Positions 1 to 9,027 of a DNA stretch of 54,422 nt are shown in pieces (the first letter of the stretch is position 1; every line of letters begins with the position of its first letter). Source of the DNA: a bacterium. Lineage in GTDB: Bacteria > Electryoneota > Electryoneia > Electryoneales > Electryoneaceae. A program made the translations under genes and the position numbers. The DNA lies in the NCBI GenBank assembly GCA_020444425.1, contig JAHLLB010000032.1, positions 1 through 54,422 of the forward strand, written 5' to 3'. Below the pieces are notes generated by a model. It was given only the letters and a program-made list of their open reading frames with translations. It had not been told where the DNA came from and did not search any database.

Positions 1-285
1 ATTTCAGGAGCTCCACGGCTCCACATGCAAATCATGGACCGGACAGCAGTGATCATGCGAACAATTATACTGTGAACCATCAGCTTAGTTCCAACTTCAT
101 TATGTGGTGTCTCTTCGGAGAGGAGGTGCTGTTGCTCAATGTACGATTATCGGCCTTTCTATTACTGTATCGGTCGATTCTATGGAGTGCTTGCAAAAAA
201 GGAGAGTACTCAGAAGAACGTGAACCAGCTCCTCCCGGGCTCTCGATTCGAATGTGATTTTGTGCCATCAATTGTTCTTTCATGG

Positions 286-344
286 GGCTAAAAGGGATCG
301 ATAATAATCGGCCCCTTGTTGTTCACAGCTTAGACCTTGCCCAT
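286..344 (-). repeat. Direct repeat copy 1: microprotein-gene tail plus terminator
   Basis: About 60 bp closely matching 8888-8947. Read on the minus strand, both copies give the last codons of a small reading frame (W-A-R-S-K-L-stop here, W-V-K-S-K-W-stop in copy 2), then GTGAACAA, then a hairpin (CAAGGGG ... CGAT, 6-nt loop, TCG..CCCTTTT) followed by TTTTAGCC. Here the frame is cut by a TAG one codon before the conserved part, so only the tail survives. It probably acts as an intrinsic terminator for the SIR2-HerA transcript. Confidence 0.65.
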
Positions 345-359
345 GTCTACCCAATGGCT

Positions 360-390
360 AAAACCGGAGATTCGTGATATCCCCGGTTTT
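360..390. terminator. Bidirectional intrinsic terminator-like hairpin
   Basis: Arms AAAACCGGAGAT and ATCCCCGGTTTT form a 12-bp stem with a single mismatch and a 7-nt loop. Each strand ends in a TTTT tract, so either strand could terminate. No confident gene feeds into it from the left within the window. Confidence 0.5.
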
Positions 391-603
391 CTGTCATTTA
401 TGGCAGATGATCGCCCGTACAACGTCAGCAATGATCTTCCCGGTGCATGTTCCCATTGTCGTCTTCCACCTCGCTGGACTGTCTTTCCCCGAAGAATTCG
501 ATCAGAAATTCCTTGGCTGCTTCAACGAGGGATTCGATAGTTATATGCCGTAAAGATCAGGTGCAGAATGTGATGCTTGTACATTACCTACAGTAGCTAC
601 CAG

Positions 604-634
604 AAGGGCGCTTGAACGGATCGGGCGCCTTTTT
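604..634 (+). terminator. Intrinsic terminator-like hairpin
   Basis: AAGGGCGC pairs with GCGCCTTT (8 bp with one G-T) around a 13-nt loop and runs into five T residues. It would terminate a plus-strand transcript, but I see no intact plus-strand gene upstream. Confidence 0.4.
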
Positions 635-884
635 CATATAACTTCCTATACGAAGGGCTTCAAAGGGAAAGATGTAGAAAAACGCGGTCAAACCGCCCTA
701 TGTACCCCGCTGAAAATTTGGGAAAATATATAGCCAGCCAGGGTCAAGACCGACCGCGTTTGAACGTTCGATCGAGGTACCGAACTGACGGGGTATTTCC
801 ACTTAGGCCGTATCTCCACCGGCACCCCGATCTGACGGAAGTCGTTTTCGATGCATATTCTACCCCGCAGATGTGATTGATAGT

Positions 885-2594
885 CTATTCCCTACTCTGG
901 GTACGCCATCTACGGCCAATAATCTGAATCTCCTTAGGGCTGAATGAGTCATGTTGCCAGCCAGCATCGAAATCTGTGTTATGTGACTGCGGGAGCTGCT
1001 CTTTTTCAAGCATTCTAATCTGGATTCGCGATGGAAGAGTTGCGGCCTGACCAACGAATACAGCTTCACGTTTGCCCAAACCAGATAGAACCTTGGTTAA
1101 TCCAGCCAGTGAGTCTGGAAGAATCGCCCTTACTTGATTCCTGTCATTGTCATTTGTGATTCTCAATACAATCCAGGAATTGCATTGTGAAAGCACTGTT
1201 GGTTCAACTTCGCTGGGCCGTTGTGAAACCACAAACATTCCTATGCCATACTTCCGTCCTTCCTTCGCGATCCTTCGAATGGCGTCTTGCGCTGCATGGT
1301 ATTGGGCTTCACCGCGATTTGGTACGTATCGATGTGCTTCTTCGCATACGAACAATACGGGGCTATTTCGACGTTCATCTGAATTCTGCCATACTTTGTA
1401 CGAGAACAGCAAGCGTGCAACAATTGAACTAGCAGCTCCGGCTATCTCATTCGGAACGCCCGACAGATCTACTATTCGAATTGGCTCCTCAGTACCCAAG
1501 AATTGGGATGCAATAGTCGTAAAGGGATCGCTCTCACCGTCCCAATTCGCCATCATAAATCTTAGTCGGTTGTCGCGACGAAGTACGTCCAACTTCCTTA
1601 GAATTCGCTCATGCGAGTCAGCTTTTGAAGAGATGGATCCGTCTTTATTAGTAGGTCGATCATCTTCTATGTGCCGCTGGAACACATTCAGGTCAAAGGG
1701 TACTGGAGCATCAACGACTATGCTATCAGGCTCTTGGTCAACAACAATCGCGGCCTGCTGTCGAGCATGTAACAGCGCGCGTTTCACGATATTCGTTTCA
1801 CTCGTAGCCGCGAATTCAGTTTTACCAACAAGTAAATCCGTGAACTCAGCAAGGTTGAACATCCAATAGGGGAGTTGCAGCGTGTCTTCGTCTGTAGACA
1901 ATCTTCGATGCCCAGGGAATGCGGCGCCATATTCATTGTGCGGATCGAGGATTATGATCTGGGGTTTCCATTCATCATACCCAACCGCTTTTCCACGTTC
2001 TAGAATGCTGTGCAAGATTGCAGCCACGGTTCCTGATTTTCCCGCACCTGTAGATCCTAATATCGCTGTGTGAAGACCCAGCAACTCATTCATGTCCGCA
2101 TAGCAAGGCGTTCCATTCGTTCCAACATGCTCGCCAAGTTTTATGGTGTTTTCCTGCTCCCCCCCGTAGACGTATTTCAACTCAGTGCTTGGCGTTAAAT
2201 AGACTTTCTGCTGGGGTAGCGGATATGTTGAAATACCTCGTAGGAACTGGAGCTGCCATTCATTTTCTTTGTGCACCCATTCGCCTTCGCCGAATAGGTC
2301 TGCTTCAATCACTCTGGCATTCGAAAGGTCTGGCCCTGCAACCCCTTTTTGGCGTTCGAGTTCACTTTTCATCCTCAATCGCCCAACATAGGCGTAGATG
2401 AGTTTCCTGCCGAAGTGGATTTTTATGATCGACCCGAACTGGCCGATAGGGTAGATTCGTCCGGCATAGTTTCTCGTCAGCTCGGCAATATTGGTATCCA
2501 GTTCGGCGACAATATGAGTTCCATCAACTTCGATAATTGTTCCGATGAAGAGGTTGTCAATGGCCAAGCTGGGATCATCATAATGGCTTTTCAT
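885..2594 (-). CDS. herA: HerA-family hexameric ATPase/translocase (SIR2-HerA defence partner)
   Basis: A 569-aa HerA/DUF87 DNA translocase. The N-terminal 90 residues look like the HAS-barrel. Walker A is GSTGAGKSGT at about 180-189, and Walker B with the doubled glutamate (LFVCEEAH) is at about 414-421. A candidate arginine finger lies in RIAKEGRKYG (441-450), and SQRPSE follows as the sensor strand. The ATG overlaps the stop of the SIR2 gene by four bases (ATGA), so the two are translationally coupled. In known SIR2-HerA systems the HerA hexamer assembles with SIR2 subunits into a large NAD-depleting and DNA-degrading complex; that role is inferred here from the pairing. An archaeal-type repair HerA is less likely, because its usual partner NurA is absent. 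Confidence 0.9.
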   Translation of the reverse strand: MKSHYDDPSLAIDNLFIGTIIEVDGTHIVAELDTNIAELTRNYAGRIYPIGQFGSIIKIHFGRKLIYAYVGRLRMKSELERQKGVAGPDLSNARVIEADLFGEGEWVHKENEWQLQFLRGISTYPLPQQKVYLTPSTELKYVYGGEQENTIKLGEHVGTNGTPCYADMNELLGLHTAILGSTGAGKSGTVAAILHSILERGKAVGYDEWKPQIIILDPHNEYGAAFPGHRRLSTDEDTLQLPYWMFNLAEFTDLLVGKTEFAATSETNIVKRALLHARQQAAIVVDQEPDSIVVDAPVPFDLNVFQRHIEDDRPTNKDGSISSKADSHERILRKLDVLRRDNRLRFMMANWDGESDPFTTIASQFLGTEEPIRIVDLSGVPNEIAGAASSIVARLLFSYKVWQNSDERRNSPVLFVCEEAHRYVPNRGEAQYHAAQDAIRRIAKEGRKYGIGMFVVSQRPSEVEPTVLSQCNSWIVLRITNDNDRNQVRAILPDSLAGLTKVLSGLGKREAVFVGQAATLPSRIQIRMLEKEQLPQSHNTDFDAGWQHDSFSPKEIQIIGRRWRTQSRE

Positions 2595-3733
2595 CGCTTG
2601 CCTCCGAGCAAATCTGTGAGCACCTCAAATTTCCACCAGGGTAACTCCGCGTCAGATTCCTTCACTTCCCCGTCGTGATAGAACCCCTTGTTTCCATAAA
2701 CCTTCACCAGACCGTTTACTTCGTCATCGTTCACCCAGTCTGCAAGCTGTCCGTCAGGAACATCCAATTCAGTGAAAGCAATAACGGTCAGTTTTTGCTC
2801 TAGCTGTCGTAGTGCCTGATCTATCTCGTAATTGATGTGTGCATCGCTAAAGCTGTAACCACATATCAACAGTACGGTGTCGGCCTGCCCCTTTGGGCGT
2901 AACGCATGTCTGAAAGCGTCCATTAAAAGTGCGTATGGATCACTTTGACTTTCTCGGTACTTAGTAGCTGCGGGCCAGATCATTCCATATTCGCTTGTCT
3001 TACTAGCTTGCACGCCTTTCCTTGGGCGATGCGGAAACTCACCTTCACTAGATTGTCGCCAGTCAATCGAACCATGAAGCTTGTACACCTTCGCTTGTAG
3101 GTCATGGTTGGAATAACTGGCAAGATCCCACCAAGCAGTGGCCCCCGCAGAGAATCCATCAGCTACCGTGATCTTCTCAAGGCCGAGGGCATCTTCGATG
3201 AGTGTGTCATAATTCATAATGAAATACGATGTGCTACTTCCTGCTATTGACTTTCCCGCATGGGAGATACGATGCACAGCATCAATAAACTTTCTGTGGG
3301 TACTCAGGTCCAGTCCACTCTTGTCAATGGCGCCCGTGACTTTTTTCTTGACTTCGACGAGGGCGTCTTCCAGTTGTTCGATAGTAAACGATTTTTCTGA
3401 TGTTATCCCAATTGCCATATTTTCACTGTCCCTCAGCTTCCTGCGACCCAAGATAGACAACCAATCGACCAGCTCGCTCATATAGTCTTCGATCGTTGTG
3501 CGGTCATTCCTTGGAACAAATGAATTCTGAATCGCCTCCAGCACCTGTTCCGATTCCTTGGGAAGATTCCCCAAGACGTCTTCGGTCAAGCCGCGCATAA
3601 GCGGTAGTCCCGCGCATTTACTACATCCAGCACCTATCAGAAAGAGGCGGTTGCTACCCGACAGAAAATTCCGGAGATCATCAACTTGGTCACCGAACCC
3701 CTGTTCGAAAACTAGAGACAGTTCTGACGACAT
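2591..3733 (-). CDS. sir2: SIR2-family NADase effector of SIR2-HerA defence
   Basis: About 380 aa from the ATG at 3733, which has GGAG seven bases upstream; a TTG at 3745 would add four residues without a better ribosome site. SIR2 fold signatures are in order: GAGCS (34-38) for NAD binding, NYD (174-176), KLHGS with the catalytic histidine (218-222), and GYSFSDAHI (292-300). This is the SIR2_2 type used by prokaryotic defence systems as an NAD hydrolase, not a protein deacetylase: the zinc-binding cysteine pairs of sirtuins are absent. It is the first gene of a two-gene operon with HerA. A 209-bp spacer separates it from the Type III Res gene upstream and should contain its promoter. Low GC fits the surrounding island. 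Confidence 0.9.
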   Translation of the reverse strand: MSSELSLVFEQGFGDQVDDLRNFLSGSNRLFLIGAGCSKCAGLPLMRGLTEDVLGNLPKESEQVLEAIQNSFVPRNDRTTIEDYMSELVDWLSILGRRKLRDSENMAIGITSEKSFTIEQLEDALVEVKKKVTGAIDKSGLDLSTHRKFIDAVHRISHAGKSIAGSSTSYFIMNYDTLIEDALGLEKITVADGFSAGATAWWDLASYSNHDLQAKVYKLHGSIDWRQSSEGEFPHRPRKGVQASKTSEYGMIWPAATKYRESQSDPYALLMDAFRHALRPKGQADTVLLICGYSFSDAHINYEIDQALRQLEQKLTVIAFTELDVPDGQLADWVNDDEVNGLVKVYGNKGFYHDGEVKESDAELPWWKFEVLTDLLGGKR

Positions 3734-3954
3734 ATTAGACTCCAAAAAGGTGTAACAGTGGAGGCTAAACTCACCTTAATCAATCTGTTTAGCGTGTTGG
3801 TCTCGCCGATGTATCATACTTCCTCAATTCCTACAGTGGGTATCCGATAGATTTGGTAATCTGGCTGATGAGCCGCTGGTGTCGGCACCGAATAACATGC
3901 ATGTCTCCATCGTCACCCCGTTTCCAGCGAAGATGTTATTGTTGCACAGTTTGC

Positions 3955-6555
3955 CTAAACCTCATAGTTATTTGCAAATTCACCCACGAATACATCCTTC
4001 GCGGAAGTCGCATCAAAGACTGCCTGACGTACTGTCTCTTCCTTCAGGTCAAGCGCCTTAAACCTGTCGTCGATTTTCGTAACAGCATCGATACGCCGAT
4101 AGATAGCGCCATACTGTTCAGCGTAGCGCGCCAGTCCCTGTAGCTTTGGCAGGGCGTCGGACAGATGATGGCTATGGGGATCAACGATATCTGCAGCGAT
4201 TGACCCGTCATCTGATTGGGAGAAGAAGATGAAATCCGGACGAACGACTTTCGCTTCATCCCCATTCAAATACGTGATGCCAAGCGAATCCTGGCTTGCA
4301 CGGGCCGGGTTTCGGTACCAGGCTACCGTCTTGTCCCGCCCAAGTTCAGTGGACAGGACCTTGTCTTCCCATGCGTTAAACTCACAGGGATACAGACCGT
4401 CCTCGTCGCACAGAAGATGGCGGTCAAAGCGTGGTAGTTCTGTTTCGGTGCCGTCTTCTTTGCGTTCAACGGTCGGCTGCAGCCAGGACTTCGGTCGGGC
4501 AAGATCGACATCCATCGGATCGGCACTCATTTCGCGAATCTGGCGATAGACATCCTGCCGGTCATCCTTCAGATCTTTGATTGCCACACGATGTTGTTCA
4601 AGCCACCTGTTGGCCAGCTTGCTGGCCTCATCTTCCAGCCGTGACTGGATTTCTTCAAATAGTCCAAGTGACGCGATTACAGTATGCGCTTCAATCAGTG
4701 ATTCTTCCGGGTCCATGTCAGGCTTTTTGGCCGCTAGGTATTCCGAATAAGTTCGGGCTAAATCCGGTGATATGATGCGCGCGGTACGTTTGTAGGCATC
4801 TTCAATTACGGCAAAATCGGCAGTTTCCACAAAATCGTTAAACGACATTTCCCTGGTTTCAACGTCCGTCTTGGCCGTCAAACCTTCAACAGTCAGGACG
4901 GATTCGCGAGCTGCTTTGATTTCATCTGCAAACTGCACCTGCAGGCCATCTAGCACCTTGTGCATTTCAGCGTGCGCCTTTTTTCCGGCGTCTTTGATTA
5001 AACCATCCACTGCCAATTCATGGGCCAAGGCAGTCAGACGTTTGACAGGCTTGGAATGACGTCGCGGGATGGTCTGTGACGGCAGGGAAAGAAGTTTCTC
5101 CCAGACCGCTTCTGGAATATCCGGGTTTGGCAGCATTTCCTTGGGGTTGATCAGCACACGGCGGCTTGCCGGATCTTCACCAGTGTCACCACCAGTCATC
5201 AAGGAATCGACAACTTTGGTCACGGATGACTTGTTGAACTGCGGCAGCAGGCAATCGACCGCGTTCAGCTTTTCATGGCCAGGGATACGCCTGGCAAGTG
5301 GCGTTCGAACCATCCGCCCCAACAACTGGGTAATGTGTGTTCGGTCGGTTGCAGTCCGGAAAGACACCATCACTTCAGCTCGAGGGCAGTCCCAGCCGCT
5401 ACTGATCGCATCCTTTGCAACAAGAATTCGAACCCAGTGGCTTTCCTGAACCCGTTCGGGTGTGATGTAGCGAACTGTGTGCTTGCCGAATTGTTCCGTC
5501 TTATGTTCGCCGAAGACGTTCGCCACGCATCCGTCAGGCAGATCGGGGAATTCTTCAAATATGACATCCAACCATGATCCAATATCCATCGGATCTGGTG
5601 AATTCGGTACCTGAAGGACCATCAGGGGGAGTACAGGGTTGGGATCGCCTTGGATTTCCGCATAGTCAGCCCATTCTTTGGAAATAGCCTTCAGTTTATC
5701 CGCCCCGCGTCGCAGCAATACCGTTTTGAAATCACCGACTTCGTTAGGGATGTCCAGGTTGATAGTGTCCTTCAGCAAACCAGATTCCTGAACCTTCTTT
5801 GTGTCAACAACCACATTAGGCAAGGTTGATAATTTGTCCTGCATTCCTGCTATGGCTTGGTTGAATCGATCTACAGTTGCCGAAATTCCCCAAACAACAG
5901 GGATACCAGGCACACCACCAGTACCATTTATAAGTCGCTTGACAATGGTAGGTTTGCCCGATCCATTGGATCGAGCTCCTTCCCCCATTCCGCGATGGGC
6001 CTCATCCAGCAGCAGATACAGGGTTTTATCTGGGTTTTCGATGGTGTTCCGAATCGTATCCCAGATCGTGAAGCCACGGCCATCTGGTTTCAAAGCAAGC
6101 CCGCTTTCCGTGGTCTCCACCCCCGGGTCTGTTTCGTCGTGACCACGCACCAACAGGCTTTTCTTCGACAATTTCTGGGTGTTCAGGAAGTAGATTTTCC
6201 CCGGTTCAAATTCTTCGTGATTGAACGTGTTTTCCACAACGACTAGCTGGTCATATATCAGCAGCGTATCCGACGCTTCATATAGCCGAAAACGGGATTG
6301 TTCGTTCAACGCTGGATCGTCACTGAACCAAATCACTACGGCACCTGGGTCAGGTTCGAAATCGTAGTCATCGTTGCCGAAGAACAGTGCTTCAAAAACA
6401 GCAGCTGCCATAACGGTTTTACCAGCCCCTGTTGTTGCGGTAAGGGCAAATGCCGTTTTGTAGCTACCATCACGCCAGTCTTTCCGTGCCTTACCCAGGT
6501 GCTTAAGCACATCCCTGACAGCGTCTTCCTGATAATCCTTCAGCGTGAATTTCAA
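3955..6555 (-). CDS. res: Type III restriction enzyme, Res subunit
   Basis: An 866-aa superfamily 2 helicase/nuclease that cuts unmodified DNA after ATP-driven communication between sites. Walker A is TATTGAGKT (about 39-48), the DEAH box LLLLDEAHRG is at about 181-189, SGWDCPRAEV at about 386-395, and motif VI QLLGRMVRTP at about 410-419. The C-terminal PD-(D/E)XK nuclease is plausibly RPDFIFF followed by ADIVDPH in the last 110 residues. The start is a TTG that overlaps the Mod stop codon (TTGA), so translation is coupled to Mod. The length is slightly below the usual 900-1000 aa of the family, but no motif is missing. It needs Mod as its partner for recognition. Confidence 0.92.
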   Translation of the reverse strand: MKFTLKDYQEDAVRDVLKHLGKARKDWRDGSYKTAFALTATTGAGKTVMAAAVFEALFFGNDDYDFEPDPGAVVIWFSDDPALNEQSRFRLYEASDTLLIYDQLVVVENTFNHEEFEPGKIYFLNTQKLSKKSLLVRGHDETDPGVETTESGLALKPDGRGFTIWDTIRNTIENPDKTLYLLLDEAHRGMGEGARSNGSGKPTIVKRLINGTGGVPGIPVVWGISATVDRFNQAIAGMQDKLSTLPNVVVDTKKVQESGLLKDTINLDIPNEVGDFKTVLLRRGADKLKAISKEWADYAEIQGDPNPVLPLMVLQVPNSPDPMDIGSWLDVIFEEFPDLPDGCVANVFGEHKTEQFGKHTVRYITPERVQESHWVRILVAKDAISSGWDCPRAEVMVSFRTATDRTHITQLLGRMVRTPLARRIPGHEKLNAVDCLLPQFNKSSVTKVVDSLMTGGDTGEDPASRRVLINPKEMLPNPDIPEAVWEKLLSLPSQTIPRRHSKPVKRLTALAHELAVDGLIKDAGKKAHAEMHKVLDGLQVQFADEIKAARESVLTVEGLTAKTDVETREMSFNDFVETADFAVIEDAYKRTARIISPDLARTYSEYLAAKKPDMDPEESLIEAHTVIASLGLFEEIQSRLEDEASKLANRWLEQHRVAIKDLKDDRQDVYRQIREMSADPMDVDLARPKSWLQPTVERKEDGTETELPRFDRHLLCDEDGLYPCEFNAWEDKVLSTELGRDKTVAWYRNPARASQDSLGITYLNGDEAKVVRPDFIFFSQSDDGSIAADIVDPHSHHLSDALPKLQGLARYAEQYGAIYRRIDAVTKIDDRFKALDLKEETVRQAVFDATSAKDVFVGEFANNYEV

Positions 6556-8684
6556 TGCTGGCCTCCAACCGTGAAGCGGGAGTTCGAGAGGTATGATTCG
6601 TACAAACGGACGGTCTGAATCCCTGCCGGAACATGACGCGCTACTGATTGAAAACGCCGTTCATCGTCGGTGACGATATACACAAGCCGTATCGTATCGG
6701 TAGATGCCACGGCCTTGGTGAACTTCGAAGCCTGATCCAGATCGATCAGCAGGGCATAAGTGTCTGCAACGTCCCATCCCTGGTCTGGGATTTGGTCAAT
6801 CCGTTTGCCTGTACTTCCTGCCCGCATCCACAGCAAAGGTGCGATCCGGGCAAAAGCCAAGTTGTGACTGATCGCCAGGGGGGATTCGTAGGTCAGCGTT
6901 AAGAATTCGGCGTTTTCTTCAAAGCCATCTGCCATGGGGAATTCATCGGTGAATTTGTAGTCACCTTTGATGGGTTTACCGTCTGGGGTTTGACCCGATA
7001 TAGCAGCACGGATACGCGGCTTGGTTATGTAATCACAAATGCCCCACTGTTCCCAATCAGGATCACCAGGACGTAGCCCTGCTTTTCGGAGCTTCTTGTG
7101 CTCGTCTGCCGCGACTTCGTTGTTGGTTATGGAAATGCATTGTCTTGATCCTCCATCCTGCTTATTCAGTCGCATGACTGCGTGGGCAGTGGTGCCGGAG
7201 CCCGAAAAGAAATCCAGAATCACAGCTTCCAATTTTTCCTTTACGAAGAAGCGCAGGGCATCTTCGACAGCATAGAGCGATTTCGGGAACGGAAAGTTTC
7301 TACCTGGCAATAACGACTTCACAACCCCAGTGCCGTGCTCGGTCGCAGAGTGTGATACCCGATTCCAAACGGTAAGCGGCTGGTACTGCCGCCCCGATTC
7401 GCCGTACGAAATCTCTAAGGCACCGTCGCCATCGTGTCCCGTTACTGTGAACAGATCCCCACCATGCTCAATATCTTTGATTTGACCGCTGGTCAGGTAA
7501 TAGGGTGTGCGACTTGTCCCATCCCAAGGGCCGAAACGAACATACCCTTTAGTTTGATTGCCAAGCATCGAATCACGGCCAAGTGACCAAGTCAGTTCAC
7601 GTCCATCTTCACCCAACGGCCATACGATGACTGCTCCATCAGGAGGAACTACGCTTTTTCGATTCGTGGCTTTGGGCAATGCATCCCCCGCACCGATGAA
7701 TGCGCCCGTATTTGCATCAAAGAACAACGGATAGAATAGGTTTGGACGAGCAGTTCGTAGTCCATTCCCTGCCGACCTAAGTAGAGACTTCCAGCGCACT
7801 GGGGCGTTTCTCGATACAGGGTCACGCAGCATGTCTGTCGAAGACGATCCGACATACGCACCGCCAAAAAATGCAAAGAAAATATATTCATCTGCTCGGG
7901 AAAATAAACCTCGTCGCGCGGACCCTTTTGGACTGATTACGCTACTGACCATCTGAATGGTAGCTTCTGGACACACCTGCTCCAGCAGCAATCCCAAGCG
8001 GAGATATTCCTTCTCGTCGATGGTTACGATCAGTACAGAATCCACCGGATTCAACAACTCCTTCGCCAACAGCAATCGTCGCTCCATCATCGCCAGCCAT
8101 TTGCTGTGCCGGTAGAGGTCGTCATTCGCGACGTAATCGTTGTTGTATTTCCAGTCTCTTGCCCCCGAATTGTAGGGTGGATCGATGTAAATGACGTCGA
8201 TTTTTCCCCTGTGCGTGAAGGTCAGGGCTTCCAGCGCATGATAGTTTTCGCCGTTGATCACGGTGTGGTGGGGTTTGCCACCGCCACGTTCGACCTTACC
8301 AGTACTAACTAGCCCAGGATAGATGTAGTCACGGAATTCTGCGACCACCACCAGATCATCAGTTGACACTTCTTCCTGTTCAAGCGGGTCAGACCCCGGC
8401 AGTTCGATCAAGGCCTGGCGGTTGTCCGGATCGCCACTGACGTCAACCACCTTCCACAGTCGCTGATCACCTTTCTTGGTCGTCCCACGTAGTGGAAGGA
8501 TGCGAACCTTGTCCCCCTTGCGAACAGGCCGTCCTGGCAATTCAACGCTTTCCGGACGGTGCCTCTCGAAGTTCAATCCGAAGGCGCGACGGGAAGCCAG
8601 CGTCTTGAATTCCCGCTCCAGTTCCTTGCCCAGCTCGGGGTTGCTGGACTTCACTTGGGATAAAAGGTCGGTAAGCCGTGACAC
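6552..8684 (-). CDS. mod: Type III DNA N6-adenine methyltransferase, Mod subunit
   Basis: A 710-aa beta-class adenine methyltransferase: the catalytic motif DPPY (168-171) comes before the AdoMet-binding FSGSGTT (493-499), with a long target-recognition region between them (roughly 240-460). It methylates one strand of an asymmetric site and supplies specificity to Res. The start is GTG at 8684, preceded by GAGGTAG about six bases upstream. Res follows with a four-base overlap. The recognition site cannot be predicted from sequence. There is no sign of a frameshift or of a simple repeat that would make it phase-variable. Confidence 0.93.
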   Translation of the reverse strand: MSRLTDLLSQVKSSNPELGKELEREFKTLASRRAFGLNFERHRPESVELPGRPVRKGDKVRILPLRGTTKKGDQRLWKVVDVSGDPDNRQALIELPGSDPLEQEEVSTDDLVVVAEFRDYIYPGLVSTGKVERGGGKPHHTVINGENYHALEALTFTHRGKIDVIYIDPPYNSGARDWKYNNDYVANDDLYRHSKWLAMMERRLLLAKELLNPVDSVLIVTIDEKEYLRLGLLLEQVCPEATIQMVSSVISPKGSARRGLFSRADEYIFFAFFGGAYVGSSSTDMLRDPVSRNAPVRWKSLLRSAGNGLRTARPNLFYPLFFDANTGAFIGAGDALPKATNRKSVVPPDGAVIVWPLGEDGRELTWSLGRDSMLGNQTKGYVRFGPWDGTSRTPYYLTSGQIKDIEHGGDLFTVTGHDGDGALEISYGESGRQYQPLTVWNRVSHSATEHGTGVVKSLLPGRNFPFPKSLYAVEDALRFFVKEKLEAVILDFFSGSGTTAHAVMRLNKQDGGSRQCISITNNEVAADEHKKLRKAGLRPGDPDWEQWGICDYITKPRIRAAISGQTPDGKPIKGDYKFTDEFPMADGFEENAEFLTLTYESPLAISHNLAFARIAPLLWMRAGSTGKRIDQIPDQGWDVADTYALLIDLDQASKFTKAVASTDTIRLVYIVTDDERRFQSVARHVPAGIQTVRLYESYLSNSRFTVGGQH

Positions 8685-8925
8685 GGTTCTACCTCAGCAT
8701 AACAGCCGTCTGAATGCGCAATTCAGGATCGATTGACACGGAAGGGTTTCGCGTTGCAGACCCCACAGTGCCTTTACGAATCTTGGCACAATCCACCAAG
8801 GATAGCGCTTCTAGCTATGGCACCAAAGGTAGGAAATCCCGGTGGTTCGTCCAACCATAGATCTCGTGAAAATGGCATTGGCCGATAGGCTAAAAGGGGG
8901 CGACATTGATCGTCCCCTTGCTTGT
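8685..8925. other. Spacer between the Type III mod gene and the microprotein gene
   Basis: About 240 bp that should hold the minus-strand promoter of the mod-res operon. Its right end overlaps the terminator repeat copy 2. I see no clear coding frame and no clear sigma-70 boxes. Confidence 0.4.
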
Positions 8926-8947
8926 TCACCACTTCGACTTAACCCAT
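8888..8947 (-). repeat. Direct repeat copy 2: microprotein-gene tail plus terminator
   Basis: Intact counterpart of 286-344. On the minus strand the final codons of the microprotein gene lead into a hairpin (AAGGGG.CGA, 6-nt loop, TCG.CCCCTT) and the run TTTTAGCC, a good intrinsic terminator. It separates the DUF932/nuclease operon from the restriction-modification operon. Confidence 0.7.
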
Positions 8948-9027
8948 TTCATCAGGACTGATGCACCTTCAAGGGCCGCTTCGGCAGCCTTGCCAATTTC
9001 CTTCCAAGGAATACGCGCAAGAATCAT
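8926..9027 (-). CDS. 33-aa microprotein, translationally coupled
   Basis: A small reading frame not reached by usual length cut-offs. Its ATG (9027-9025) overlaps the TGA of the preceding 247-aa gene as TGATG, and it runs for 33 codons to a TGA at 8926. The product begins MILARIPWKEIGKAAEAAL and ends in a basic, tryptophan-rich tail (KWVKSKW), so it could form one amphipathic helix. A terminator follows directly. Overlap, position as last gene of the operon, and a surviving copy of its 3' end at 286-344 argue that it is translated. Function unknown; a membrane-active or regulatory peptide is a guess. Confidence 0.55.
   Translation of the reverse strand: MILARIPWKEIGKAAEAALEGASVLMKWVKSKW

Larger units (their letters stand above)
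1..884. other. Island left part without a convincing gene
   Basis: No frame here has a convincing start, ribosome site and protein-like composition. Three hairpins are visible (286-344, 360-390, 604-634, listed separately). A perfect 10-bp inverted repeat, AAACGCGGTC at 680-689 and GACCGCGTTT at 752-761, brackets an AT-rich stretch. On the minus strand a roughly 40-codon open frame ends at 425 and looks like the C-terminal remnant of a gene (EAAKEFLIEFFGE), but it has no ATG, GTG or TTG start and a stop just upstream. I read the stretch as decayed island DNA downstream of the HerA gene. Confidence 0.5.

Noticed and set aside
640..665. ATAACTTCCTATACGAAGG resembles half of a loxP, FRT or dif site
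   Set aside because: Only short arms agree, the second half-site does not match any of the three, and no recombinase gene is nearby. Treated as chance.
680..790. Possible IS21-family terminal repeats
   Set aside because: The style (GGTCAA-type blocks, TGAAAATTTGGG) is suggestive, but no istA/istB coding remnant or paired end is visible.
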